DNA of 64,000 nucleotides from an uncultured Sphingomonas sp. (GTDB lineage: Bacteria; Pseudomonadota; Alphaproteobacteria; Sphingomonadales; Sphingomonadaceae), in the NCBI GenBank assembly GCA_913775315.1, contig CAJYIX010000020.1, forward strand, positions 1 to 64,000, written 5' to 3'. This document shows positions 17,264 to 26,108 of the stretch, piece after piece. The notes beneath the pieces were generated by a model that was given only the letters and a program-made list of their open reading frames with translations, was not told where the DNA came from and did not search any database. Numbering within the stretch: position 1 is the first letter of the stretch; every line of letters starts with the position of its first letter. Made by a program: the position numbers and the translations under genes.

Positions 17264-17797
17264 ATGTGGCGGGCGCTGATGCTGGTGGCGGCGCTGCAGG
17301 GCAGCGATTTCGATGCCGCGGGCTATCGCATCGCGCGCTATCGCGGCGTCGTGGCGGCAGCGCCGGTCGGGGTCGTGCGGATCGACGCGGATGCAGCCCG
17401 CACGCTCCAACGCCGGGGCGCCCGGCTAATCGACGTGACGCCGGCGGAAGGCGGTCATTGGGACCCCGATCGCCGCGCGTGGCGGCTGGCCGAAACTCAC
17501 ACGACGATCCCCGGCGCGCGCTGGTTGCCCGAGGCGGGACGCGGCGACGCGCCGCCCGGCACGATCGCCTGGCTTATCCGCGCCGCGCCCGCCGACAAAC
17601 GGCGGCCGGTCGTCGTCTTCTGCCTCGCCGACTGCTGGATGAGCTGGAACGCCGCGCGCCGACTGGCCGCGGCGGGGCATCGCGACGTGCGCTGGTTCGC
17701 CGAGGGGATCGACGGCTGGCGCGAGCGCGGCTGGCCGCTCATCCCCGCGAGCCCGGCGGGCGGCCCCGACGGCCCCGCCGTCATACCAAAGGCCTAG
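17264..17797 (+). CDS. Rhodanese-like protein of PQQ-dependent catabolism (CxxxCW motif)
   Basis: This 177-residue protein has a short export-type N-terminus (MWRALMLVAALQG) and a rhodanese-like fold. The signature is FCLADCWMSWNAARR, with cysteines spaced C-x3-C followed by tryptophan. This matches the group named for a CXXCW motif in quinoprotein clusters. It probably works with the SoxYZ-like carrier and the metallohydrolase in a periplasmic sulfur or thiol relay that supports quinoprotein activity, but the chemistry is not known. It is divergent from the SoxYZ-like gene and 45 bases upstream of the second TonB receptor in the same direction. Confidence 0.88.
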   Translation: MWRALMLVAALQGSDFDAAGYRIARYRGVVAAAPVGVVRIDADAARTLQRRGARLIDVTPAEGGHWDPDRRAWRLAETHTTIPGARWLPEAGRGDAPPGTIAWLIRAAPADKRRPVVVFCLADCWMSWNAARRLAAAGHRDVRWFAEGIDGWRERGWPLIPASPAGGPDGPAVIPKA

Positions 17798-17842
17798 AGC
17801 CGCAACCCCGCCCGCCTGTCACGATCGCCGCGGGGAGAAACG

Positions 17843-20101
17843 ATGCGACTACCGACACTTCTGACCGCGACCGCGATCGCCGTGGCAGGCACCGCGCATG
17901 CGCAGGAGGCGGACGCGCCGATCGTCGTCGCCGCGCCCGGCACCACCGCCGATGCCGACGATGCCGTCGCGGTGGACGCCGCCGCGATCACACGCGCAGG
18001 CCATCCGGACCTGCTCGCGGCACTGACGCGCGAGGTGGCGGGCGTCACGCTACAGGACGCGCAGGGCAATCCGTGGCAGCCCAACCTTGTCTATCGCGGC
18101 TTTTCCGCCTCACCGCTTCAGGGGCTGGCGCAGGGCCTCGCGGTCTATCTCGATGGCGCGCGGTTCAACCAGCCGTTCGGCGACACGGTGCAGTTCGACC
18201 TGATACCGGAGGCTGCGATCCGGCGCGTGACGCTGCTCGACGCCAATCCGGTCTACGGCCTCAACGCGCTGGGCGGGGCGATGGTGATCGAGACCGCGAC
18301 CGGCCGCGACACGCCCGGCCTGTCGCTCACCGGCACCGGTGGCCGGTTCGGCTACGCCGAAGGATCCGCCGCGGCCGGGCTGTCGTCGGGGCCGTGGAGC
18401 GCCTTCCTCGCCGCACAGCAACGCCATGACGGCGGCTGGCGCGATTTCAGCCCGTCGACGCTCTACAACGGCTATGCCGATCTTGGTTACGACGGGCCTG
18501 GTGGCGGACTGCACGTCAAGCTGATCGGCGCCGATAGCGACCTGACCGGCAACGGCGTCGTCCCCGTCGAGCTCTATGCCGCGCGCCGCGATGCGGTCTT
18601 CACCCATCCCGACAATAGCCACAGCCGGTATTGGCGGATCAGCGTGCACCCCTGGCTACGCCTCGGCACGCATACCCGGATCGAGGCATCGGCCTACGAG
18701 CAGTTCCTGCTGCGCCGGAACCTCAACGGCGACGCCGCCGATATCGAGGATTGCGACGGCGGCCTCCTCTGCCTCGAAACCGTCGATGGAGACGCGGAAG
18801 CGCCGCTCACCGACGCGACCGGCGACCCGATCGCGGCGGTTGCCGGGGTCGAAGCCTATGGCGTCCTCAACACCGGGCGAGAGCGGACGCGGAGCCGCGG
18901 CATCCTCGCCCAGATCGTCGACACCCGGCCGCTCGGCGCGGGCGAGAACATGCTGGCGTTCGGGACGAGCTATGACGAGGCGCGCACGCGCTTCGACACC
19001 GCGACCGAACTTGGCGCGATCGACGAGACGCGCGGGGTCGCGGGGCTCGGCCCGACGATCGTCCAGCCGGACGGCGCGATCGCGCCCGTCGGGCTCGTCA
19101 CGAACAGCAACAGCGTCGGCGTGTTCGCGCTCGACCGGCTGCCGATCGCGCCCGGCCTGTCGGCGGAGATCGGCGTCCGCTGGAACCGCACCCGGATCGA
19201 GCTGATCGACCAGATCGGCACCACGCTCAACGGCCGCCATGCGTTCGAGCGGGTCAATCCAGGCATCGAGTTCGACTGGACGCTGTCGCCGCTTCTCACC
19301 CTCCGCGCCGGCTATGCCGAGACGAGCCGCGCGCCGACCGCCGCCGAGCTTTCCTGCGCGGACGAGAATGCGCCCTGTTCGCTCACCAACTTCTTCGTCG
19401 CCGACCCGCCGCTGAATCAGGTCGTGTCCCGCCACTGGGAGCTGGGCGCGAGCGGGCGGCGCGGCGGCTTCCACTGGCTGCTCTCCGGCTATCGCGCGAC
19501 CAACGCCGACGACATCCAGTATGTCGCGTCCGAAATCCGCGGCCGCGCCTATTTCCGCAATATCGGCCACACCCGGCGGCAGGGGGTCGAGGCGAACCTG
19601 CGCTACGAGCGCGCGCATTGGCGGATCGCCGCGAGCTACGCCTTCATCGACGCGACGTTCCGCACGCCGCTGACCCTGTCGAGCCCTGCCAATCCGGCCG
19701 CGGCCGACGACGGCACGATCGCGGTCGAACCCGGCGACCGCCTGCCCGGTCTGCCGCGGCACAGCGGCACGCTTTCGGTCGACTATACCCCCCGGGCCTG
19801 GTCGCTCGGCGGTGACCTCGTCGCGCGCTCGGGCCAGCGTCTTGTCGGCGACGAGGGCAACGATGTCGCGCCGCTTGCCGGTTACCTTGTTGCCAATGTG
19901 CGGGCGGGCGTCGCGATCGCCGACGGCCTTCGCCTGATGGTCGAAGTGCGCAACCTCTTCGACCGCGGCTATGCCAGCTTCGGCACCTTCAGCGACATCG
20001 GCGAAGTCGCGATCGCCGAGGTTCCCGGCGCCGCCGATCCGCGCGCCATAGGGCCGGGCTCGCCGCGCCGCTGGTTCGTGTCGCTGGTGGCGACGCGCTA
20101 G
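17843..20101 (+). CDS. TonB-dependent outer membrane receptor with acidic cysteine loop
   Basis: This 752-residue TonB-dependent receptor has a signal peptide (1-20), a TonB-box-like APIVVAAPG segment, a plug domain (VYRGFSASPLQGLAQGLAVY, NPVYGLNALGGAMVIETATG) and a 22-strand-type barrel. Residues about 297-328 form a predicted external loop unusually rich in Asp and Glu (about ten in 32 residues) with Cys304 and Cys310. A second cysteine segment, SCADENAPCSL, is common in sphingomonad receptors. As the second receptor gene of the quinoprotein locus it is a candidate importer for a locus-specific ligand such as a lanthanide complex, PQQ or a large alcohol (inference). Its stop codon shares CTAG with the convergent PilZ gene. 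Confidence 0.92.
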   Translation: MRLPTLLTATAIAVAGTAHAQEADAPIVVAAPGTTADADDAVAVDAAAITRAGHPDLLAALTREVAGVTLQDAQGNPWQPNLVYRGFSASPLQGLAQGLAVYLDGARFNQPFGDTVQFDLIPEAAIRRVTLLDANPVYGLNALGGAMVIETATGRDTPGLSLTGTGGRFGYAEGSAAAGLSSGPWSAFLAAQQRHDGGWRDFSPSTLYNGYADLGYDGPGGGLHVKLIGADSDLTGNGVVPVELYAARRDAVFTHPDNSHSRYWRISVHPWLRLGTHTRIEASAYEQFLLRRNLNGDAADIEDCDGGLLCLETVDGDAEAPLTDATGDPIAAVAGVEAYGVLNTGRERTRSRGILAQIVDTRPLGAGENMLAFGTSYDEARTRFDTATELGAIDETRGVAGLGPTIVQPDGAIAPVGLVTNSNSVGVFALDRLPIAPGLSAEIGVRWNRTRIELIDQIGTTLNGRHAFERVNPGIEFDWTLSPLLTLRAGYAETSRAPTAAELSCADENAPCSLTNFFVADPPLNQVVSRHWELGASGRRGGFHWLLSGYRATNADDIQYVASEIRGRAYFRNIGHTRRQGVEANLRYERAHWRIAASYAFIDATFRTPLTLSSPANPAAADDGTIAVEPGDRLPGLPRHSGTLSVDYTPRAWSLGGDLVARSGQRLVGDEGNDVAPLAGYLVANVRAGVAIADGLRLMVEVRNLFDRGYASFGTFSDIGEVAIAEVPGAADPRAIGPGSPRRWFVSLVATR

Positions 20102-20580
20102 CTTGCCGGCCCGCCGGAGGCGGTGATGATCTCGTGCGAGGTATGATCGAGGAAGTGATAGACCGTGCTCGCCAGCGTGAGCGACGCGATGCCGAGCGCG
20201 ACCGCCAGGACCGTCGCCTCGATCCGGCGGCGCACCGTCGTCGCGTCATAACCGGGCAGCGCGTCATGTCGCAGCAGGCGGCGTCGATCGCCCCCTGCCG
20301 CGACGGCCCCCTCCCCCTTACCCCGTTCGAGCGCGGCGACGTCGATCCGCTCGCGCGTGCTGATCCCGCAGCGGTTGGCCGCGGCCCAGATCACCCGGCC
20401 GATCAGCACCGACGTCGCCCGGCGCAGCTCGACATAGCTGCCGCGCGGCGGTGCCCCGCCCGCCATCTCGATCATCGCCCCGCGACTGGACAGGTTGCGG
20501 ATGATCGCGTCGCACCACCCGGCATCGGTCAGCACCCGCGCCTGGATGAACGTCGTCTTTCTCGGCTCACGGTTGATCAT
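20098..20580 (-). CDS. PilZ-domain protein with C-terminal membrane segment
   Basis: This is a 160-residue protein. An N-terminal PilZ domain (about 1-85) has the NLSSRGAMI motif (N-x-S-x-x-G) and a basic NREPRK stretch standing in for the usual R-x3-R, so it may bind cyclic di-GMP. A linker is followed by one transmembrane segment (about residues 124-146, VLAVALGIASLTLASTVYHF) near the C-terminus. It is divergent from the PAS-GGDEF-EAL gene, which could make or destroy its ligand. The stop overlaps that of the TonB receptor. The output partner is not apparent. Confidence 0.85.
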   Translation of the reverse strand: MINREPRKTTFIQARVLTDAGWCDAIIRNLSSRGAMIEMAGGAPPRGSYVELRRATSVLIGRVIWAAANRCGISTRERIDVAALERGKGEGAVAAGGDRRRLLRHDALPGYDATTVRRRIEATVLAVALGIASLTLASTVYHFLDHTSHEIITASGGPAS

Positions 20581-20727
20581 CGTCCGTCCTTCAACTCGAA
20601 AGACAAGATAATGTCGTCGCCCGCGACCGCGTAATCGGTAGTTCTACGAACCCCGTATAAACCCGCTATTTTACTTTTCGTTAACCGGAAACGGCGCTCT
20701 TCTGCGGCTTCACGACGGGATACCATC

Positions 20728-22521
20728 ATGTCGCTGCACCAACGGATCATCGGCCCGGAGATCGACGCCGAGGAGACGATCGTCGATCTGGACCGGGAGA
20801 TCGCCGCACTCGAAAGCCGGACCCGCTCGCAGCAGGGGCGGCTCCAGGCGCTGGCAGCGCTTGCCGATTTCCAGCGCGAGGCGATCGATGCCGCCGCGAT
20901 CGTCGCCGTCACCGACCGCCGCGGCCGCATCCGGTCGGTCAACGCCAAGTTCTGCGAGCTGAGCGGCTATTCGGAGGCCGAACTGATCGGCGCGACGCAC
21001 CGCATCGTCCATTCGGGGATGCACGACCGCGCCTTCTTCCAGAACCTCTATCGAACGATCGGCAGCGGGCGGATCTGGCACGACGTCATCTGCAACCGCG
21101 CAAAATCGGGCCGGCTCTATTGGGTGGACACGACGATCGTGCCGCATCGCGACGGGTCCGGCTACACCGCGATCCGCTTCGACGTGACGCCGCAGAAGGA
21201 GGCCGAGCAGCGCCTGTGGATGCTCGCCAACATCGATGCGCTGACCGAACTGCCCAACCGCCGCCGCTTCATGGAATTGCTGGCTGAGCGGACCGCGCGC
21301 GGGGGATCGTTCGTGACGGCGATTCTCGACCTTGATCATTTCAAGGACGTCAACGACAGCGAGGGGCACGATGCGGGCGACCGCCTGCTCACTGCGGTCG
21401 CGGCGACGCTGCGCGAACAGCTTGGCGAGGGCGACGTGGTCGCGCGGTTGGGCGGTGACGAATATGCGCTGATCCTGTCGGCCGAGGGCGTGGGACAGGC
21501 GATCGCACGGCTCGAGCGGATCGTCGCCGCGGTCGGCGCCCGCCGCTCCGGCGGCATCGCCGACTGGACGGTACAGGCCAGTGTCGGCGCTGCACTCTAC
21601 CCCCGCGACGGCGCGAACAAGCACGACCTTCTGAAGTGCGCGGACATGGCGCTCTATGCCGCCAAACAGTCGGGGCGCGGCTGTGCCCGCCTGTTCGAGC
21701 CGCGCTTTCGCGAGGCCGCCGAACAGCGCGCCGGCCTGCGTACCGCAATCCAGCAGGCGCTGGCCAAGGGCGAGATGTTCGTCCTCTACCAGCCGATCGT
21801 CGACCTGTCGGGCGAGCGGCCGCTGGCGTTCGAGGCCCTGCTGCGCTGGCGCCGCCCCGATGGCAGCGTGCAGACGCCCGCCTTGTTCGGCGCGGTCTTC
21901 GACGACGAGCAGATTGCCGCCGACATTGGCAATTTCGTGCTCGGTGAGGTGCTCGCCCAGATCGAACGGTGGCAGGCCGAAGGCGTGGCGTTCCGGTCGA
22001 TCGCGATCAACGCGACGCTCGGCGACTTTCGCTCACCTGCGTTCGTCGACCGGATCGTCGATGCGGTGGACAGCGGCCGGATCCGTCACGACCAACTCTG
22101 CGTCGAGATTACCGAGGGGATGCTCCTCGACCGCGGCGGCCGGGCGGTGCGCGCCGCGATCGAGCGGCTCGACGCGTGCGGGATCGACATCGCCTTCGAC
22201 GATTTCGGCACCGGCTTCGCCTCGCTCACCCATCTGCGCCAATTGCCGATCGGCCATGTGAAGATCGATCGCAGCTTCATCGAATCGATCTGCGCGGGCG
22301 GCAAGGATCGGGTGATCGTCGAAAGCGTCATCGACTTGGCCCATCGCCTGGGCCTTAAGGTCGTGGCCGAGGGGGTGGAGGAAAGCGGTCAGGCAAAGAT
22401 GCTGCGCGACCTCGACTGCGATTCGATCCAGGGGTTCCTCGTCGCCCCCGCGCTTTCCGAGCAGTCGGCGACCGCGTTCGTGCGCGACGGCACCGCCAGC
22501 GATCGGCTCGCCGCGGCGTGA
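20728..22521 (+). CDS. PAS-GGDEF-EAL cyclic di-GMP enzyme
   Basis: This is a 597-residue soluble protein. A coiled coil (about 10-45) leads to a PAS domain (about 50-160), a GGDEF domain (about 165-325) and an EAL domain (about 335-585). The cyclase signature is GGDEY, a functional-looking variant. The phosphodiesterase motifs FEALLRW, ITEGMLLD, DDFGTGFASLTHL, KIDRSF and VVAEGVEE are all present, so both activities are possible. No receiver or membrane segment is seen. The 147-bp region between it and the PilZ gene is relatively AT-rich and must hold both promoters. Confidence 0.95.
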   Translation: MSLHQRIIGPEIDAEETIVDLDREIAALESRTRSQQGRLQALAALADFQREAIDAAAIVAVTDRRGRIRSVNAKFCELSGYSEAELIGATHRIVHSGMHDRAFFQNLYRTIGSGRIWHDVICNRAKSGRLYWVDTTIVPHRDGSGYTAIRFDVTPQKEAEQRLWMLANIDALTELPNRRRFMELLAERTARGGSFVTAILDLDHFKDVNDSEGHDAGDRLLTAVAATLREQLGEGDVVARLGGDEYALILSAEGVGQAIARLERIVAAVGARRSGGIADWTVQASVGAALYPRDGANKHDLLKCADMALYAAKQSGRGCARLFEPRFREAAEQRAGLRTAIQQALAKGEMFVLYQPIVDLSGERPLAFEALLRWRRPDGSVQTPALFGAVFDDEQIAADIGNFVLGEVLAQIERWQAEGVAFRSIAINATLGDFRSPAFVDRIVDAVDSGRIRHDQLCVEITEGMLLDRGGRAVRAAIERLDACGIDIAFDDFGTGFASLTHLRQLPIGHVKIDRSFIESICAGGKDRVIVESVIDLAHRLGLKVVAEGVEESGQAKMLRDLDCDSIQGFLVAPALSEQSATAFVRDGTASDRLAAA

Positions 22522-22530
22522 CGCCTTCGT

Positions 22531-23187
22531 TCAGGCTGCAGGATCGGTGCGCAGGATATCGCCCCGGGGTGCCAGGTCGGCATCGATCGCGATCTGAACC
22601 GCCTCGGCCAGGCTGCGGACGGCCAGCTTGTCCATGACATGCGCGCGATAGGTCTCGACCGTCCGCACCGACAGGCCGAGGCGATAGGCGATGATCTTGT
22701 TCGCAAGGCCGAGCACCATGCCGGCGAGCACGTCGCGCTCGCGCTCCGACAATCGCTCGACCTGCGCCTGCGCCTCGCGCCGCCGGCTGGCCTCGCGCAG
22801 CGCCTGGCGCTGCTGCGTCAGTGCCCGGCCGATCGCGCGGACCAGTTCGTCGATGCCGAACGGCTTCTCGATGAAATCGACCGCGCCGGCGTGCATCGCC
22901 CGGACCGCGGTCGGGATCGATCCCGACCCGGTCAGCATCACCACCTTGTGCGCGCTCTCGCGCTCGGTTAGCGCGGTCTGGACGTCGATCCCGCTCAGCC
23001 CCGGCATGTTGAGGTCGAGGACGACGCAGCCGCCGGGCAGCGCGTCCTGCGCGGCGAGGAACGCCTCGCCGTCGCCGAACCCCCGCACCGCAAAGCCGCG
23101 CAGCGACAACGCCGTCTCCAACTCGCCGCGCACGTCGTTGTCGTCGTCGACGAGGAAGACGTTCCGCTCGGCCTCCGCGATCGCCAT
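22531..23187 (-). CDS. FixJ-type response regulator
   Basis: This 218-residue regulator has a receiver domain (LVDDDNDVR, phospho-Asp in VVLDLNMPG, switch residues in VVMLTGSG, lysine in FIEKPFG) and a LuxR-type DNA-binding domain (LSERERDVLAGMVLGLANKIIAYRLGLSVRTVETYRAHVM). The FIEKPF segment and layout are typical of FixJ. Its start is two bases after the stop of the membrane kinase gene, so the kinase is its likely partner. The target genes are not known from the sequence. Confidence 0.94.
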   Translation of the reverse strand: MAIAEAERNVFLVDDDNDVRGELETALSLRGFAVRGFGDGEAFLAAQDALPGGCVVLDLNMPGLSGIDVQTALTERESAHKVVMLTGSGSIPTAVRAMHAGAVDFIEKPFGIDELVRAIGRALTQQRQALREASRRREAQAQVERLSERERDVLAGMVLGLANKIIAYRLGLSVRTVETYRAHVMDKLAVRSLAEAVQIAIDADLAPRGDILRTDPAA

Positions 23188-23189
23188 CG

Positions 23190-25412
23190 TCACGCTTCCT
23201 CCTCCATCGGAAAGCGCAGCGTCAGCGCGGCGCCCGGCGCGCCGTCGTTGGGCGTCAGCGCGATCGATCCGCCGACCTCGTCCATGATCTGGCGGCAGAC
23301 GAACAGGCCGAGACCCGTGCCCTTGCCCGACGGCTTGCTGGTGCAGAAGGCGTCGAACGCGCGGTTGCCCACCGCCTCGCTGATCCCCGCCCCGTCGTCG
23401 GCGATAGTGAGCGTGATCGTCCCCTCTCCCTGCCACAGCGCGATCGACACGCGGCCGGCGTCGCCGCGCCCGCCCTCACGCGCCGCGTCGATCGAATCGG
23501 CAGCGTTCTGGAGGGCGTTGACGACGATCTGTTCGATCCCGATCCGCGGCAGCAGCAGGAGCGGCACGCTGGCAGGCAGTTCGGTGAACAGCTGGATCGA
23601 CCGCTCGGTCATCACCGGCCGCATGAACCGGATCGCGTCGTGGACCGCCTGAACCAAGTTCGTGGGCTCGCGCTCGTCGCGCTCCAGGCGGGCATAGCTG
23701 CTGGTCCGCTGGACGATCGAGCTGGCGCGTTCGACCTGTTCGATGATGCGATCGAACTTCGCCGCCACCTTGGCGGCGGCCGGGTCGGTGGCATCGAGCA
23801 TCAGGCTGCCATTCTCGGCCGCGAGCGAGATGGTGAAGAGCGGCTGGCGCAGTTCGTGACTGAGCGCGCTTGCCATGCCGCCGAGCTCCATCAGCCGCGC
23901 ATTGTGCCGCATCCGCGACTGGAATGCCTTGGCGGTGCGCAGCCGGATCAGGCAGCCATAGCGCCAGTGGCCGCTTTCCTCGTCATATTCATGAGCCAGC
24001 AAAAGGTACCATTGGTCGTCGCCGCAGTCGCCGCGGCGAAACTCGATCATCACGTCGTGCTTGCCGGCGCTCGCGGCGAACTGGCCGGCGTCGGCGGCGT
24101 GGACGGGGAAGCTCAGCCGCCGCTCGCCCGCGACCGGATCGATCTTGACGAAATGGAGCGCGCAGGCAGCGGCATCGAAGCCCACGTCGCCGAAGAGCTT
24201 GAGCTCGATCGCGGAGCGCAGCTCGGAAACGGCGCGCGACAGGCGCTGCCGCTCCTGCTCGGCGACGACATAATCGTTGTTGGCCGAGACGAAGGCGCGC
24301 AGCAGCGCGTCGGTTTCGTGGAACGGTGCGTGCGGAAGCGCCAGCGTCTCGTGCCGCCCGAACCCACGCAGCGCCGTTTCCCAGAGGCCCATCGACCGCC
24401 GGATCGCCCGCCCGAACGCCAAGAGGCCCAGCTCGGCGATCAGCAAATAGATTATCATCGGCGTGACGCCGCGGACGATGTCGCCGAATAGCACCAGCAC
24501 ATGCGGCTGCGGCGCGACCGCTGCGGACAGCCCCGGCCCCGCCGGGACGACGTAGCACATGGTCAGCCAGTAGGCGAAGGTATCGCGGTCGTCGGGCCCC
24601 GCCTCTCCGGTATCGGTCCGCGCGCAGCCGATCCGGTGCGCGGCGGTGCCGATCGCCGCGGTCCGGTCGATGACGTACGGCATCGCCGCCCGCGCGCCCG
24701 GCAGCACCAGCGTCGCCCGCTGGCCGGGCCGGAACGGCTCATCGCGGCCGAGGTCGGCGACGGCCTGCGCCACTTCCTGCTCGTGGATCGCCAACCGGTC
24801 GCCGACGTGATGAAGCTCACCGAGCAGGAACAGCGTCGCCGCCCCCGCCACCGCGATCGACACCGCCGCCTCGAGCGATCGCTGGAGGCCGAACTGGCGC
24901 GCGCGGCGGATCGTCCCCTGGACCGGATCGACGACCAGCGCGAGCGTGACGAGGTCGGCGATCGCCGCCAGCATGATCTCGCACAGGATCTTGCGCAGCG
25001 AGACGACCGCGGTCACCTCGATCGGCGTGCGGTAATGCACCCAGACGAGCGCGAGCGCCGCGGCGACGCCGACCGTCGCCTGATAGAAGAAGGTGATCGC
25101 CGCCAGGCTCTGCTGCCCGCGCGACAGGCGGTGGACGACGAGCACATGGCCGAGCGCGAGCAGCACCGACACCGGATGCCCCCACCACAGGATCGACGGC
25201 GCCATCGTCGCCGCCGCGACGACCAGGCCGACCGTCAGCCCGAACCAGCGATAGGCGAGCAGGTAGAAGAGCGGCCCGAGATAGAATTCGAAACCGGGCG
25301 CGGCCACCAGCCGCATACTCGACAGCGCGACCGCCACCGCGAACGCGATCCCCGCCATCGGCCAGAAGGCCGGAGCGGTCACTTGTTCGCGAGGGCGGGC
25401 AAGGTTCAGCAT
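23190..25412 (-). CDS. Membrane-bound sensor histidine kinase
   Basis: This 740-residue kinase has an N-terminal membrane domain with several transmembrane helices (roughly residues 15-205). A long periplasmic or loop region follows (about 215-335), then another membrane segment (about 345-375), a linker with a GAF- or PAS-like region, a HisKA domain with the acceptor histidine in ALSHELRQPLF, and a HATPase domain (NALQNAADS, DDGAGI, GTGLGLFV). The H-box is FixL-like, matching the FixJ-type regulator downstream. A 7-bp overlap with the receiver gene upstream and a 2-bp gap to the regulator downstream make a three-gene cassette. The signal sensed is unknown. The start at 25412 is chosen because the longer frame upstream is coded over by the receiver gene. 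Confidence 0.9.
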   Translation of the reverse strand: MLNLARPREQVTAPAFWPMAGIAFAVAVALSSMRLVAAPGFEFYLGPLFYLLAYRWFGLTVGLVVAAATMAPSILWWGHPVSVLLALGHVLVVHRLSRGQQSLAAITFFYQATVGVAAALALVWVHYRTPIEVTAVVSLRKILCEIMLAAIADLVTLALVVDPVQGTIRRARQFGLQRSLEAAVSIAVAGAATLFLLGELHHVGDRLAIHEQEVAQAVADLGRDEPFRPGQRATLVLPGARAAMPYVIDRTAAIGTAAHRIGCARTDTGEAGPDDRDTFAYWLTMCYVVPAGPGLSAAVAPQPHVLVLFGDIVRGVTPMIIYLLIAELGLLAFGRAIRRSMGLWETALRGFGRHETLALPHAPFHETDALLRAFVSANNDYVVAEQERQRLSRAVSELRSAIELKLFGDVGFDAAACALHFVKIDPVAGERRLSFPVHAADAGQFAASAGKHDVMIEFRRGDCGDDQWYLLLAHEYDEESGHWRYGCLIRLRTAKAFQSRMRHNARLMELGGMASALSHELRQPLFTISLAAENGSLMLDATDPAAAKVAAKFDRIIEQVERASSIVQRTSSYARLERDEREPTNLVQAVHDAIRFMRPVMTERSIQLFTELPASVPLLLLPRIGIEQIVVNALQNAADSIDAAREGGRGDAGRVSIALWQGEGTITLTIADDGAGISEAVGNRAFDAFCTSKPSGKGTGLGLFVCRQIMDEVGGSIALTPNDGAPGAALTLRFPMEEEA

Positions 25413-25783
25413 GGACGCCCCACTGACGCTGCGACGAGTTGACGGAGCATCGCCGCGCGCACCGGTTTCATCAATAACCCTTTGGTGGAAGCGGCAATTT
25501 CCTCCCGCGCGGCGCGGGTCAGGTCGAGGTGGCCGGTCATCAGATAGATGTCGGCGTCCAGCGCCTGCGGCGCCCCGCGCGCCAGCGTGCGCAAGACGTC
25601 CAGACCGTTCTCGCGCTCGAGCTTGTAGTCGCAGAGGACGAGGTCGAACGCCTGCCCCCGGCACGCATGCTCAGCGCCGGCACCGTCGCGCACCCCCGTC
25701 GCCGCCGCACCCAAGGCGCCGAACAGTTCGACGAGTTCACCACGCAGCGCCTCGTCGTCCTCGATGATGAGTATCCTCGGCAT
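25406..25783 (-). CDS. Single-domain response regulator
   Basis: This is a 125-residue stand-alone receiver domain: acidic pocket IIEDDEALR, phospho-Asp in LVLCDYKLE, conserved threonine in LMTGHLD, and lysine in LLMKPV. It has no output domain. It overlaps the start of the membrane kinase gene by seven bases and comes first in that cassette. It could tune the kinase, compete with the FixJ-type regulator for phosphate, or pass phosphate to another pathway. Confidence 0.92.
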   Translation of the reverse strand: MPRILIIEDDEALRGELVELFGALGAAATGVRDGAGAEHACRGQAFDLVLCDYKLERENGLDVLRTLARGAPQALDADIYLMTGHLDLTRAAREEIAASTKGLLMKPVRAAMLRQLVAASVGRPC

Positions 25784-25823
25784 GATCGGGTCGCTAACCT
25801 GCCGCAACTTGGTTGATCCTTTC

Positions 25824-26108
25824 CTAAGATCCGCCGTCGAGCTCGAGCGCGCGCTCCAGCCGCACGCGCAGCCGTTCGAGCGGGGTGTCGCCGATCGCTC
25901 CATGCGGATCGTCGGCGCGCAGGATCGCGGCCAGCGCCAGTTGCTGCTGGCCGAGCATGTCGAGCGCCTGGAGCGCCGAGACGTGCCGCTCGACCAGCGC
26001 CGGGTCCGAACACAGGATCGCGCCCAGCCGCTCGATCTCCTCGCGCGCGCATTCGAGCTCGTCGGCGATCTGCGCCCGCAAGCGGTGGGAAAGGCCGAGC
26101 CCGTTCAT
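25824..26108 (-). CDS. Small helical protein at the end of the chemotaxis operon
   Basis: I do not recognise this 94-residue protein. It is predicted to be almost wholly helical, with heptad-like stretches (SHRLRAQIADELECAREEIERL, ALQALDMLGQQQLALAAIL). Its start overlaps the stop of the CheB-like gene by four bases, so it belongs to the chemotaxis operon as its last gene. By position and size it could be an adaptor or an accessory for the degenerate CheB or for CheA, but nothing in the sequence proves this. Confidence 0.7.
   Translation of the reverse strand: MNGLGLSHRLRAQIADELECAREEIERLGAILCSDPALVERHVSALQALDMLGQQQLALAAILRADDPHGAIGDTPLERLRVRLERALELDGGS

Noticed and set aside
22531-25783. Assigning the kinase and FixJ-type regulator to nitrogen fixation or microaerobic FixLJ control
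   Set aside because: No haem PAS domain or nif/fix genes are visible, and the sensor region is a multi-helix membrane domain.
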